Positions 1-11,341 of a DNA stretch of 64,000 nucleotides are shown here, one piece after another. The translations under genes and the position numbers were made by a program. Position 1 is the stretch's first letter. The number at the start of each line of letters is the position of its first letter. Under the pieces are notes generated by a model that worked only from the letters and a program-made list of their open reading frames with translations, was not told the DNA's origin and did no database searches. Origin of the DNA: Vermamoeba vermiformis (lineage: Eukaryota; Tubulinea; Echinamoebida); NCBI GenBank assembly GCA_045837725.1, contig JBEWZL010000075.1, forward strand, positions 1 through 64,000, read 5' to 3'.

Positions 1-154
1 TACCATTGTAGCGGCAATGATATCACCACCGTTCTACGAGTACAAAAAGTCCTCTAATTGACAGAACAATGAAAATAAACAAACGTTTGAGAGGTATATC
101 ACAGTCTCCGTTATGAAATTAACGCTGATTTTGACACGTGAAAAATATTTCAAG

Positions 155-166
155 TGACACGTGTCA
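155..166. promoter_or_regulatory. TGACACGTGTCA palindrome
   Basis: Perfect 12-bp palindrome with a CACGTG E-box core, just past the stop codon of the F-box gene. A 9-bp partial copy lies at 132-140 and GTGTCA half sites follow at 173-187. The same motif recurs at 12230, 33763, 34272 and 48941. Function unknown. Confidence 0.4.
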
Positions 167-184
167 TTCAAAAGTGTCAAAGTG

Positions 185-1408
185 TCACTCTGCACCCTCA
201 TTATCCTTGCCATCTTGATTCGCATCGTTGTCCAATTTCAATCCAGCCCAGAACTCTCGACCGACATCTCCATATTTGGCAATCAGCTCTTCATGAAACT
301 CTTTCAAGAACTTGAGATATTCCACTCTCAAATCTTCGATCAAAAATTCAATATTTTGCCACTTAGCGTGTGGTCCTCCGCCACAAATTCCTGCAATAAT
401 ATCGTTATTATAAATTATTCTTATAATATAATGTTACAAGCATAAGCCAACATTGCTCATGTTTATTACATGCGTATTCGTGGAGTACCTTCAACGATCG
501 AAAGCTTGCAGATCGGACCTTCTTTAATGAACTGAAAAGCAGGCATGCCTTGATCGCAAAAGTCCCAAAAATGATCGTTGATGCCCTATAATATATTATT
601 ATTATATTATTAATAGCTCTCGATTTTAACTGCAAAGAATTGTATCGCGATCTGCCTTACATCATCGAAACGGCTAAAAAGTGGTTGAAAAACGTCTACT
701 ATCCAGTCACTAAATAGTAAAAGTTAATATGTTACTATACAATCACTTTTGGCATATTTGACTACTCAAGAGGCAAGATCTAGGTCTAGAAAATTGACGA
801 AACAGAAACGAACCTGTAGCAAACGTCGTTCGCTCCGAAATAACCCATATAAGGCAATAAATTGTCATTAACTAGCAATTCTAATGTTCTATGAATATGA
901 CCAGACTCGGCTAAGTCCTCGACGGTCGGATCCAATTCGAAATTAATTTTAACATTTCCGAGCAGATCTGCGGCAAATTGAAATTAAATTTCGTTATTTA
1001 TTATGGCCGTTAATGATTGACTTACGTCTGTATCGCTCAAAATCAAAGCCGTAGATTTTTATTTTCTTTTTTATTTCCTTTTTCCAATCTGTTGCGTTTG
1101 CGTCCTAAAATTACAGTTTAAATATGAAAAATCTGAAATTATTTTAAAATCATTGCTTACTGGCTTTGGATTGAAATCAGCAAAATTATTGAAGTACATC
1201 TGCTTCCAAATTCGATTATCCTTCAAGCACCCGTGCCATATTTTTGCTATAAATATTTCCAAATAAATTTAACGCTAATTAAATCTACATTCAACTTACA
1301 TATTTGACTCAACCGGATGGCGGTGTGCAGATCGCACAACGACAAAATAAACACACGAATGTCATTAGGCACTCTATCAAATACTTCACTCGTGTTGTTA
1401 TGCTCCAT
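185..1408 (-). CDS. F-box protein, tandem paralogue A
   Basis: Probable substrate adaptor of an SCF ubiquitin ligase. The N-terminus (about residues 8-35) has the F-box pattern VFDRVPNDIRVFILSLCD followed by LHTAIRLSQI. The next exon gives KIWHGC...RIWKQMYF, the usual end of an F-box helix bundle. About six introns with good GT-AG ends separate the exons. The later exons (LLGNVKINFEL, LLPYMGYFGANDVCY, DFCDQGMPAF, NIEFLIEDLRVEYLKFL) form a C-terminal domain I cannot name; it is presumably for substrate recognition. Every exon has a partner in the neighbouring gene at 1743-2959, in the same order and strand, so the pair arose by tandem duplication. I chose the start at MEHNNTS because F-box spacing fits and the longer upstream reading has no support. 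Function beyond F-box adaptor is inference. Confidence 0.7.
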
Positions 1409-1742
1409 CACCGTAACTAAAAGACTCAATCGTTGGACAAAAACACAATCACGAAGAAATTTCGTCGCATCTACTTGTTCGAACCAATACTTAAAATTCA
1501 ATTCAATAACATTACATACTCTTTTTATTAATAGCACTTATTGAAGTACATATATCTCTCCGATCGATTTTGGCACGCATTTAAGATCGTTTTGTTTTAT
1601 GTTGGACTTACATCCAACCAACTGCCTAATGTACGCACTAATTAAGCTTGTTATTTTAATGAACGAAGTGTCAAAGTGTCAAAGTGTCATAATATGTCAT
1701 AATAAATAGATAGATAGTCATTAGGTGGTCGGTCTCGCGCTT

Positions 1743-2959
1743 TTACGTTCTTTTTTTCTTTTTGTTCTTTTTGCCTTGCTTGATTTTCAAAGAGTCCCAG
1801 AACGCTTGTCCAACATCTCCATATTTGGAAATAAGCTCTTCGTACAATTCTTCCAAGAATTTAATGTACTCAGCTCTTAAATCTTCGATTAAAAATTCAA
1901 CGTTTTGCCAATCTTGCCACTCCTGATCTGCCCCGCTGCTACAAATACCTGAAAACAATTACATTAATATTGCATAATAATATGACTGTAATATCATGTA
2001 CTCGCCGTACCTTCAACGATCGAAAGCTTGCAGATCTGACCTTCTTTGACAAAATCAAACGCGGGCATGCCTTGATCGCAAAAATCCCAAGAGTGACTAG
2101 TATTGCCCTATATATTAATTTGTTATTATTGTTGGTGCTAATAATGGAATAAATTTGCCAAGCAAAGATGAATTATTAACGAAAAAATTTGTAGCGATCT
2201 AAGACTTACCAAATCAAAGGTTTCAAATAGTGGCTCAAAGACCTCTCTAATCCAATCACTAAATATACCATGTTAATATATTGTTATTCGACATCTAACA
2301 GGTTGGTCTAGATCCGTTTCGTTTTTTTTGTTAAAATTCGGTACGTACCCGAAGCAAACGTCGGTGGGCCCAAAATAACCCATGCAAGGTAATAAATTGC
2401 CGTTGACTTCTAATTTCAGCGTTCTATGAAGATGATTGGCTTTTTCTTTCAAGTCAATCGGCGGATCGATATTGAACGAAATTTTAACGTTGCCGAGCAG
2501 ATCTGTAGCCTTGATTGAATATACGGGCCTTTCAGATATAACTATTCGCTTAGTTCTATTACTTACGTCTGAACTTTTCAAAATCAAGACCGTACATATT
2601 AATTTTCATTTTGATCTCTTCTTTCCAGTCTTTGCTCTCCTAAACAGCATATTAATATATAAAATATTTCCAGCACCATTATAAATTTAGTATGATGTTT
2701 ATATCCTTCACATACCGGTTTTGGATTGAATTCAGCAAAAGTGCTTAAGTAAATCTGCTTCCAAACGTGAGTTATCTTCGAGCATTCATACCACGCCTTG
2801 GCTATTTAATAAATTTTTTATTAATTTATCATATTGATTAAGACCGCTCTTACTTGTTTGCATTAAGCGGATGGCGCTTTGAAAATCGCAATAAGACAGA
2901 ATCAACAAGCGTAGCTCCTTTACCAAATTATCCATTGGCGTATCTATATCACGTTCCAT
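1743..2959 (-). CDS. F-box protein, tandem paralogue B
   Basis: Second copy of the F-box gene at 185-1408. The F-box reads LVKELRLLILSYCDFQSAIRL, then after an intron KAWYECSKITHVWKQIYL. Later exons align to the neighbour: LLGNVKISFNI, LLPCMGYFGPTDVCFG, CDQGMPAFDF and NVEFLIEDLRAEYIKFLEELY. The C-terminus ends in a lysine-rich tail (KQGKKNKKKKR) that the other copy replaces with an acidic one, so the two may differ in localisation. Start taken at MERDIDT; MIKNIMERD (to 2974) is possible. Introns match in position to paralogue A, which shows genomic rather than RNA-mediated duplication. The C-terminal domain is not recognised. Confidence 0.7.
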
Positions 2960-3124
2960 TATATTTTTAATCAAAAGTACGTGTGGTGTTGCTTCAGAAC
3001 TGATATTTGAACATTAGATTTTTTTGCAAAGCAGATTAGCACACACGTGACTTCTTGTCCCGTTGTACTTCGTAATAATCATTATAATACCTAAATAATA
3101 ATAAATCACGAGATCAAAGATGAG

Positions 3125-3156
3125 TCTGTACGTACAGAGCAAAATCCGTACGGATT
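3125..3156. promoter_or_regulatory. Two adjacent 14-bp perfect palindromes
   Basis: TCTGTACGTACAGA (3125-3138) and AATCCGTACGGATT (3143-3156) are both perfect palindromes sharing a GTAC core, with centres 18 bp apart. They lie about 165-200 bp upstream of the start codon of the minus-strand F-box gene B. The arrangement would suit two dimeric DNA-binding proteins on nearly the same helix face, but no function is shown. Confidence 0.4.
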
Positions 3157-3661
3157 AATTATTAATAATTCAATATTCAATATTTAAATAGCCTACTAAT
3201 TCATTACTATTTAATATATATGTAAGATTCAGCTAATTTTAAGATTTTAAAGATGTGGAATTTTCGTTATCAGCAGACGGATCCACGATTGATTTCCTCT
3301 GTTAACGGAAGGACAGAACGATGTTAATATAAATTCTACGCGCTAAACCTCGATATGGGAGCTCGAAAGCGATGTAGAATTAATACGAATTAGTTGCGGC
3401 TGGAGAGAATGGAAATCAAGACGTGGAAAGTGGATCAAGGCGATTTCCTTGCAGAGCAGTAGCTCTCTCGCAATGCACCGCAAGTTACTTACCTGCATCA
3501 AAAATGCTCACGAACACGACTGCCTCTAGTAGGCAGCTAAGGTGTGTTTCGTCAGTGACAGAGAACAGACCCTTTAAATGCGTGAAGTACTGTACAGTCC
3601 TCGCTGCCTGAGAACGGTTGTCAGTTGGACAATGACGTGCTTCACTACCTGGCAACAAATT

Positions 3662-3913
3662 CCTCATAACACACTGCTTATAGAGCGTAAAGTACGGTGC
3701 TGGCAACAAGTCTCTCATTGCCTACGCCTCCACTCGTGACTACAACACTGAAGTTTTTGCCGATCCTTTCAACGCCTACAGACCTTTGCAAAAAGTTACT
3801 GCTGTCGTCAATAAGGCTCCCACTAACGACCGCATCATCCTCGCCGTGACTTCAGGCTTCCGTCAAAAGAAGGGTCTCTCAGAACTCGCTGCTAACGCCA
3901 TCATCACCGTAGA
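3662..3913 (+). pseudogene. Recent partial copy of the RRP5 gene
   Basis: This stretch repeats, on the other strand, part of the RRP5 gene around 49640-49885. By eye there are about nine mismatches over some 225 bases (about 96% identity). The copy runs from the 3' end of an intron (ACTGCTTATAGAGCG, including the branch/acceptor side) into the exon encoding FADPFNAYRPLQ and SGFRQKKGLSELAANA. Because intron sequence is included, it came from genomic DNA, not from reverse-transcribed mRNA. It has no start, no flanking exons and ends abruptly, so it is a dead fragment. High identity implies a recent event. Confidence 0.9.
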
Positions 3914-4591
3914 GCGATGAAAACAATTAACTGCAAGTAGTGTGTTTGGCTTTGAATGTATGTCTAAGAGAGCGTAACATATCTAACGTTGACTAAGCTC
4001 GGTGGAGTAGCTCAGGCTACGCGGTTTGGTTGAACAGATGAGCAGGCCTAAACTCTTAAACTAAAAGTCTTGTCAATTTGCGGGCGTTATGTCGCACTCG
4101 TACGTAAGAAAGCTGTTCCAATAGCCTTCTCCGTTGCCCTGAGAGCTTTAGACCTCTTTCTAAGGTACCAAGGCGGATCCCGTTACTGAACGGCACACCA
4201 CATTCATGAACAAAAATAGCCCCATAGCGTGATCGTGAAGTCAGTGAGTTCATTCGTCTAAAAGATCACGCTATCTGGCGATCAGTAGAGTTCCAAACTT
4301 TAACGTAAACTGGATCAAATCCGGTCAAAATAAACTGCTTCTAAACCTTTTAACCCGGCGTTATTAATCCGATGATTGTTGCCCAATTAGCAGTGCCATT
4401 AAAGATATAAATTCGGAATTTATAATCGAGCGTGCGGTCACCTGATACACTAATTTTTAACCATAAAAGGCAAAAAATCGGACTAATTTTGCTGACGATG
4501 CACGATAATCTCCGGAACACGAGTAGCTTAGTTTAAGTTCGCAGGGGTTTGTTTTTATTATGTACATACTATATTTACAAAATTGTTGGTT

Positions 4592-5481
4592 TTAAATGAA
4601 GCTTAAGTTCGGATTCATTGTATCCATAATGTTTAAACCGCCAGGAAGATTGGCAAAAATGTTAGGGTTCCATAGTGACATATCCTTAGGTAGAGCACCT
4701 GATAGATTCAGCATTCCATTATTATGCTCGAAAGGCTGGAACGGAATTTGAGCGGCGTTACCTTCAGGCATGTTGGGTGGAGGAGAACCCAAGTTCAAAA
4801 TGTGCGGCAGCTCGTTAGAGTTCTCTACCTTGACTTGAGTCGGTAGAGGCTGTTGATCAGCAGGTACAGAAGATTCGCACAAGATAAAATTTAAGTTGTC
4901 GATCTTTTGTCTCTTGGCTGCTGGTTCGCCTGAAAGGGAAGATAAGCGCACTGACGATAAGACGGTGAATGCTATTATGTAGTACCTTTAGCACCCAACT
5001 GCGCTCGATACTTGGAGTTCTCGCCCTCAAGTCGCTCGATGATCTTCAAAAGCTTTTTGTTCTCGCGTTCCAAGACGCCGTTGACTTGCATAATTTGGTT
5101 GTGCATCTGTACGTATTTGTCGAGCGTCCTTGCAGCGCATGAGAGAATTGAAGCCTTGTTGCATTCAACATCTCGGCACTCGGGGAGAAGTGTCTTCAAA
5201 AACATAATCTGGTCGTTAATCTTTTGTCTGCCCTTTTGCGAAATTAAATTGTGGCGTTTTCTCATATCTTCAGTTCGCCTAGTGGGAGAAACAATTGATT
5301 AGATTCGAATCCGGGTACGCAACACTTCACAGGATGCAATAAACACAAGCGCCACTTACTTTCTCTTTCCGGGTCCTGAGGGTCCAGGCACATAACCAGC
5401 GGCAGGTGCGGTAGGCAAGTCCTGGTTCGAAGAGGACGAAGAAGAATCTGGGTAGTGTTGCAAACTAATGTTAGGGTCCAT
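4592..5481 (-). CDS. bHLH-leucine zipper transcription factor, divergent basic region
   Basis: Three exons. Exon 1 (MDPNISLQHYPDSSSSSS...) is Ser/Pro rich. Exon 2 carries the bHLH: RKRHNLISQKGRQKIND as basic region and helix 1, then LKTLLPEC, a loop, and helix 2 KASILSCAARTLDKYVQ. This continues into a zipper-like coiled coil (NQIMQVNGVLERENKKLLKIIERLE), as in Max, USF and MITF families. Exon 3 is a Pro/Asn/Leu-rich tail, perhaps an activation region. Odd point: the Glu that contacts the E-box CA in nearly all bHLH-zip proteins is Ser here (H-N-x-x-S instead of H-N-x-x-E), though the His and the following Arg remain. E-box preference may therefore be altered. Total about 250 residues. Confidence 0.8.
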
Positions 5482-5954
5482 TTAATCGTTGACAAAGGCC
5501 AAGTTTCTGTTAAAATTCGAAATTGAATGAGCGGTGGTTGTGTTGACCTGTCTCGCGCTAGAAATTGAAATGACCAAAAGTGAAGTTTTCGTTTTTATGC
5601 TCGAGATCCAAAAATAGCAAAAACCCACTTCTTTTGCAAATCTCAATGAAATCGGGGTCCAAAGCGAATGAAATTTGCTATAGAGTTTGAATCTTTTCGC
5701 GTCGATTTGTTCACAAAATTATGCATTAACCCATAAATCGCGCGACTTCACCGGAAATTTCTTCCAAATTCGGCGAGCTATGGTAAAAAAGGCTATTGTG
5801 TTTGCTGCTCGCATGATTTCGGCCCTTTTTTATATGTAATTCGGCCATTATATTTGCCGGGCGTTGATGAATCAATAAAAGCGTTTTTATTTGGTTTGAA
5901 GTTTGGGATCAGATCCAAATTGATTCTCCACATTCTTTACAAAAAATAACTAAT
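5482..5954. other. Spacer between bHLH start and GMPPA stop
   Basis: About 470 bp of AT-rich sequence holding the promoter and 5' leader of the minus-strand bHLH gene and the 3' end of the GMPPA gene. No coding or RNA signal seen. Confidence 0.5.
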
Positions 5955-8610
5955 TTAAAGCAAAATCTCGTCGATAAAGTCACCTGAGAGCTCCTTATGA
6001 GGCATAACAATACAATTGCGAACAATAATCTCAGATCCAGCAGCAACTCCGAAGCCTAAGGAAACTTGGGTTAGCATTGCAATACACAAAGCCCTCAAAC
6101 TCTAAAACTATGCAATAATTTCGTAGAATTTATCGAGACCCTGCGCAAAATTCTTACCAAACACGGTAATTCCAGTGCGCGACTTCAAGTGCTCCATGCC
6201 ACCCGTGAATGGGTCGCCTGTATGTGTGCCTTCTAAACGAGTCCAGAATCCAACTGTAGACTCAGCGCTCAATATAGTGTACAAAATACAAGCGTGGTCC
6301 TGACAAAACACGAGATCAGCAAAAAGTTGCAGAGCGCGTGTTTGATGGCTTGTTTTACCTTAATAGTAACGTTGTTTAAGATAATCGAGTTGTGAATACG
6401 AACGCCCTTGCCGACTACAGTGTTAGGACCGATATAGACATTGGGACCAATCTGATGCAAACGAGTTTTTGTTAGATCAAGATCCGTTCATGAAAAACTT
6501 TTCGACTACCAACGTACCTTTGCTGTCGGATCGACTTTAGCGGTAGGATCGACGATAACCGGTCCTACAACTTCAAATTTAACGCTTGAAGGTCGAGTCA
6601 AATTCTCAGGAACTTTCTGCTCGAAGTATTTGAGATACTGGTAATTGCAGTACACGGCAGATCTAGTTTGCAATAACATTAGTATTAGGGTTGTATATTC
6701 ATCGATTCGCAGTATACTACTTACCCTGCGTTCTTAACACAACGCCAGAAGTCTTTGTACGAGTAAGCAAAGATTTCGCCCTTAGAAGCCAAGTACGGCA
6801 ACACATCTATTTCCATGCTCAAGTAATAAGGCTTATCGCCGAATGAGTGGCTAAAAACGAGACGTTAGCATATCAGTAGCGTATAATAACATTATTGCAA
6901 TCGTATGAAAGCAATTAAAGTTGTCCAGATCCAACGTCGCAAACTTCGGTAATCCGCCGCGAAATCACCGGTGATAAGAAAGAAAGAAATATTATTTGTG
7001 GTACCAAGCACGCGCGACTGTGGACAAAATCGAAATATCTTTAAATCTTGCGGAAAATTGAAAGTAAATTTAGGGATCAGAGAGCTGCGACAGAATTAGC
7101 TGAGTTTTCCAGCAGTAAAGTTGTTCCGGTTGACAGCTTTCGACATAGCTCTTGGGTGTGCAATTACATAGCAAATACGACGATAATATAAGTTCACGTA
7201 AGGCAGATCCGATCCGTTACAAAATTTTCAAAAAGCAGATGTACCGCATAAACTCCGAAAATAAATTTGTAATTTCATCGATTATCCTCAAACAAAACGA
7301 AGATATTTATAAGATTAATCTCGAAATCAAATAAGCGCTACTTACCCGGACATTGTAAGCGTGTCCTCGAACAAATCCATCTTTGAAGGAGTTCGCTTGA
7401 CCGGCTGATGGAATACTGCGCAATCGAATACGTAGACTCCAGCATTGATAGTGTTAGAAATGAATTCTTCGGGCTTTTCGACGTAATGGAGCATCTTATT
7501 CGTCTTTTCGTCTGGATAATAAAAGTTCGGGTTAGATCTGCCTTAAAATATGCCTCATTTGCTAAAGTATAAAGACATGTGGAGATATATCATGAATTTC
7601 CTATAAGAATAATCCCGTTTATATTAGCCGAGTTAAATATGAAAGTTGCTCGAGTTAGTTTCTAAAACTCGATTGTATTCGCTTGGCTTACGATTATTAG
7701 GGATATCTATTGCTAATGATCTATATTATGCGCTATTATCATGATAAGATGCTGATAAATTACTTGCTAAGTCAAGGTACATCCGTTACAAAAATTTGAG
7801 CTTCGAGATACTAAGGTCTTATACTATTCTATATATGACTCATTACCTGCTACATAGCATCCAAAACTCTTAGCAATGTCGTTGGGCACAGTAGTTCCCA
7901 TCATTGTAGCGAGCTGGCCGTGACCACGATGGAACTCCAAGATCTCCTTCAAAGGGAATGTGCAGCAGATGTCTGAGTGCAAGACGATCAAATGACGAGT
8001 ATTAGGTCCTTCGAACTTCTCTTTAAAATAGACTAAGCCTCCTGCAGTACCCATCGGATGTGTTTCGCGCAGGTAACTGTTCGAAAAACAGTAAAAATTA
8101 ATTATGATGCTGTAATAAATATAAAAATATCGTAATATATCTTCGTATTGCGTTAAATTATGAAACCTTATTAAATAAACAAATGAAATATTTCCGACGT
8201 GGCATCCAAACTTGTTTTAAGGACGCGTATCTTTTAAATTAACAAAAATAAGTAATATAATAATTTTAATATTAAATTTGAGCATAAATAAATGCTGAAA
8301 ACAATTGTAATTATTTTTCTAACGGATCCTGAAATAATCAAAATAATTGAAATTACCTGACTGGAAAATTGAACTTCGTGGACATATCCTTTGCATAGTC
8401 ATCGAAATATTTTTCTTCAAATGATCCTAATATCACGACCTCCTCTAATTTCTCCAATTGCTGACAAGCACGGATGTGATGCGTGATCATCGGCGAACCT
8501 CCCACGGGGAACAATGGTTTGGGCACATGAAGTGATAGTGGTCTGAATCTCGTCGCGCGCTTCTCACCGCCGACTAAGATGATGACTTTAATGCCTTGTC
8601 GTTCAGCCAT
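5955..8610 (-). CDS. GMPPA: GDP-mannose pyrophosphorylase A (regulatory subunit)
   Basis: Encodes the alpha-type subunit of GDP-mannose pyrophosphorylase, which in animals binds GDP-mannose and inhibits the catalytic GMPPB subunit in the cytosol. The start, MAERQGIKVIILVGGEK, leads into ATRFRPLSLHVPKPLFPVGG. The loop has the alpha-type form (GG-EKRA-TRFRPL) instead of the GGxGTRLRPLT of active enzymes. Further exons give THPMGTAGGLVYFK, VLHSDICCTFPLKEILEFH, GCYVAG and EKPEEFISNTINAGVY. A left-handed beta-helix follows (IGPNVYIGPNTVVGKGVRI). The protein ends VMPHKELSGDFIDEILL, close to the animal GMPPA terminus HKELSxSFxxxIIL. About eight introns. The gene is head-to-head with U11/U12-65K across 237 bp, so the two may share a promoter. 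Identification is firm; regulatory role is from the family. Confidence 0.92.
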
Positions 8611-8847
8611 TTGTAACGTATTTGGAATGTTTTGAAAAACGGACTCAATTCATAAACGACACCAAGGCTAATAACCTCTAATATTCGTACTTGATGCACT
8701 TTATAGGACGTGCCTTTAACATTTATGGATTGATTATCGTGAAGTTATCAATGGTACGGATCTTTTGACTTTATTTTTTGTTCGTTCAAAAGATCTGCAA
8801 CACAACTTGTATTTTATGTATAATTCTGTATAATAGCATATACCACT

Positions 8848-11068
8848 ATGAATAGATTCATACCTGCGACGTCATCGTCGCTATTAGTCAAGCATATTCC
8901 GGTAGTCCTTTCAGATGGAGCGCTGCAAGAATTTTTTCAGCATTTTGGCGCCAAAGAAATTCAATTAATGAAGGGAAAGATGGTACGATAATAATAACGA
9001 CTTCTACTACGAGCATTCAATTGCTAGAAGGTCCTGTAAATTTTAAATGATTTTTTGTCGGATCCGGATCTTTTGTTTGACCTTCACGATCGCTAATTAC
9101 TTATACAATAGCATGGCACTGCTCTTTTAAAATTTAATGAACCAAATGCAGCACGAAAAGCTCTTAGCGATCTGAACAACTTGAAACTGTTAAACAAACA
9201 ACTCGTAGTCGACTTTGCAGAGGAAGAAAAACCGTAAGAAATAATTAACTATATTCTCATAACAATAATATTGCATTACCTATAGCATAAGTACTCGATT
9301 GAACCAAATTAACGTTTAGTTCTTTCCTCGTTTGTTGACACTCGTGGATCAGCTTAACTACCAACTATTTTATTGCTACTCATATTTATATTGACTTTGT
9401 TATTGTTATAGAGCCAAAAAATCAATTGTTGAGTCAGTACCTGCATCATCTAACGAACAACAAGCAAAACAAACCGAGATCGGCTTTCCAATCGCGAAAA
9501 ACTTAGGGTACGCAATACTATACTAACAAATACTCTAAATATAGCCATATTCATTAATATTTCTATTTTTAGCATTGACTGGCCGTCACCACCATATTTG
9601 GAATACAGCTATCCACCGCCAAGCCGCGACATTGCCGAGAATATAGTTCGTCTATTATTCCACGTGCCTAAATTCTACGAACAAGTGCTGCATTTGATGA
9701 ACAAAATGAATTTGCCGCCACCATTTGGACCTGCTTTTCCTATGGCTAATCGCGTAAAGAAAAACGTACGTAACAAAAGGAAGCTTAAAATTAACTCTTT
9801 ATTTCGCTCAAATACGTAGCTTATTTAACGATATACTAAATTAAGATTCAGTTTTTTTGTCGACAAGATCCGCTACAAAAAAAAACCATTTTTAACTAGT
9901 TTTATTTTAGTTGGATCCGACGAGAAAAAGAAAGAGAACCCCAGAAAATTTAAATAATACAGTAGAAGAGTTCGAATCGGAGTCGAGTGAGTCAGATCTG
10001 GATGAAGACGAACAAAATAGGGACAAAAAACGAGCGAGAAAGACGAGTGAAGCAGAGCAAGAAGAAGGTGCTAGACACATTCCTATTGACCAACAACCAC
10101 CAGTATCGAGTATATTAGGCCCTTCTATTCGCGCCCAAGGCACCGCCAAGCCGTTACAAATTAATTTGAAGACCACGTCAGTCACGCAACTTCAGCCACC
10201 ACTCGCCAACACACCAATGATGCAACAAGGCCCTGGACGGCCGATAATGGCCACAGGTCCCGGCCCTAACTATATGATACCTAATATGGGTCATATGCCT
10301 CCCAACATGATGGGCCAGTTCAATCCGTACATGCCGCCCAACACCGGATCCAACATGCAAATCGAGTATATTCAAGGACAAGGTATGTATTTAAACTATA
10401 TTAACCATGTTTTCTATATGAAATATCAGTATTAATATGTACTATCAGCAACACCTGGTCAAGTTGTCGGAGCGGATGTGCGCAACGTTATTACTTTGCA
10501 ACAATTAATGGCCAACAGACAAACTGTGGATGGTAAATCCATTTTATATACATTCGTATATTAGTATGTATTTACGTTTCCGTATTATATAGAGATCAGA
10601 ATGATGGAGAAGTTCAAAAATTATGCACCAGGAGAACCGTCAGAAAAACTTTTTGTTCGAAATCTCGAGAAACGTGTGACAGTTGAAGATTTGAAGTTCA
10701 TATTTGGACGATATATACCTGCTGATGACGATATGGATAAGTAAGCCTGCCTTAGTATTTAATTGGATCTAACGGATCCATGTGGATCTGAGAAACTATT
10801 CGCAACTTTAGTCATGATATTCCCGACTTATATATTATATTATAGGGAACTAGATATCAAGCTAATGACTACAGGCCGGTTAAAAGGCCAAGCATTTGTC
10901 ACCTTCACGAACATTCAACGCGCACAACAAGCACTCAACGAAGTCAACGGTTACGTGCTGTATGACAGGCCACTCGTTATAGTAAGTTACAATACGATAC
11001 TAGTATACCTTATTTGAATATATATCTCATCGTAAAATGTGCAGGAATTTGGTCGTAAGAAAGAATAA
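8848..11068 (+). CDS. RNPC3: U11/U12 snRNP 65 kDa protein (minor spliceosome)
   Basis: Bridges U11 and U12 snRNPs in the minor spliceosome, binding the U12 snRNA 3' stem-loop through its C-terminal RRM. The N-terminal RRM reads LLVKHIPVVLSDGALQEFF, then GTALLKFNEPNAARKAL. The middle has the 65K-specific block WPSPPYLEYSYPPPSRDIA and VPKFYEQVLHLMNKMNLPPP, then an acidic/basic, Pro/Met-rich linker. The C-terminal RRM reads KLFVRNLEKRVTVEDLKFIFG and GQAFVTFTNIQRAQQALNEV, ending EFGRKKE. About eight GT-AG introns, none of U12 type in the coding part. Just past the stop codon is a U12-type intron signal overlapping the 3' end region (separate entry). In animals and plants this gene is autoregulated through U11-bound 5' splice sites near its 3' end. 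Identification strong. Confidence 0.9.
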
Positions 11069-11103
11069 GGTGCATATTGGATCTGATCTCGAAGCCAATA
11101 AAA

Positions 11104-11182
11104 GTATCCTTTTAAGGAGATATAATACGAGTATTACTATAGACTATGCGCTTGGCTGTCCTTAACTCTTATTACGTAATAG
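11104..11182 (+). promoter_or_regulatory. Candidate U12-type 3'UTR intron or U11-binding switch
   Basis: GTATCCTTTT at 11104 matches the U12-type donor. TCCTTAAC at 11159-11166 matches the U12 branch site, and TAG ends at 11182, about 17 nt beyond the branch A, the normal U12 spacing. A poly(A) signal AATAAA (11097-11102) lies one base before the donor. The element begins 36 nt after the stop codon of the U11/U12-65K gene. It may be a real 3'UTR intron, or a U11-recruiting element that competes with 3'-end formation. Confidence 0.65.
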
Positions 11183-11341
11183 CAGATGACACGACAAGAG
11201 CGGCCAAGTGTCAAACTGAAGTGTCAAAAAGAGGTTGATCGGAGGTGATTGGCACTAGTTTATTTGACACTTATATACAGTGTGTACGCACAAGCGAGGA
11301 GGAGGAGCATAAGAAAGTCAGAAACAACGAGCAACTTTTTG

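Larger units (their letters stand above)
2960..4591. other. Gene-poor interval
   Basis: About 1.6 kb between the second F-box gene and the bHLH gene. It holds the paired palindromes at 3125-3156 and the RRP5-derived fragment at 3662-3913. The flanks 3400-3660 and 3914-4260 are more GC-rich than ordinary spacer but show no convincing gene, tRNA or snRNA; they may be further shuffled gene pieces. Confidence 0.6.

Noticed and set aside
3487-3495. ACTTACCTG, identical to the 5' end of U1 snRNA
   Set aside because: The rest lacks U1 stem-loop motifs and an Sm site; the word also occurs wherever a minus-strand donor is read backwards.
4000-4050. A-box-like word GTAGCTCAGG suggesting a tRNA
   Set aside because: No matching B box, anticodon stem or acceptor pairing follows.
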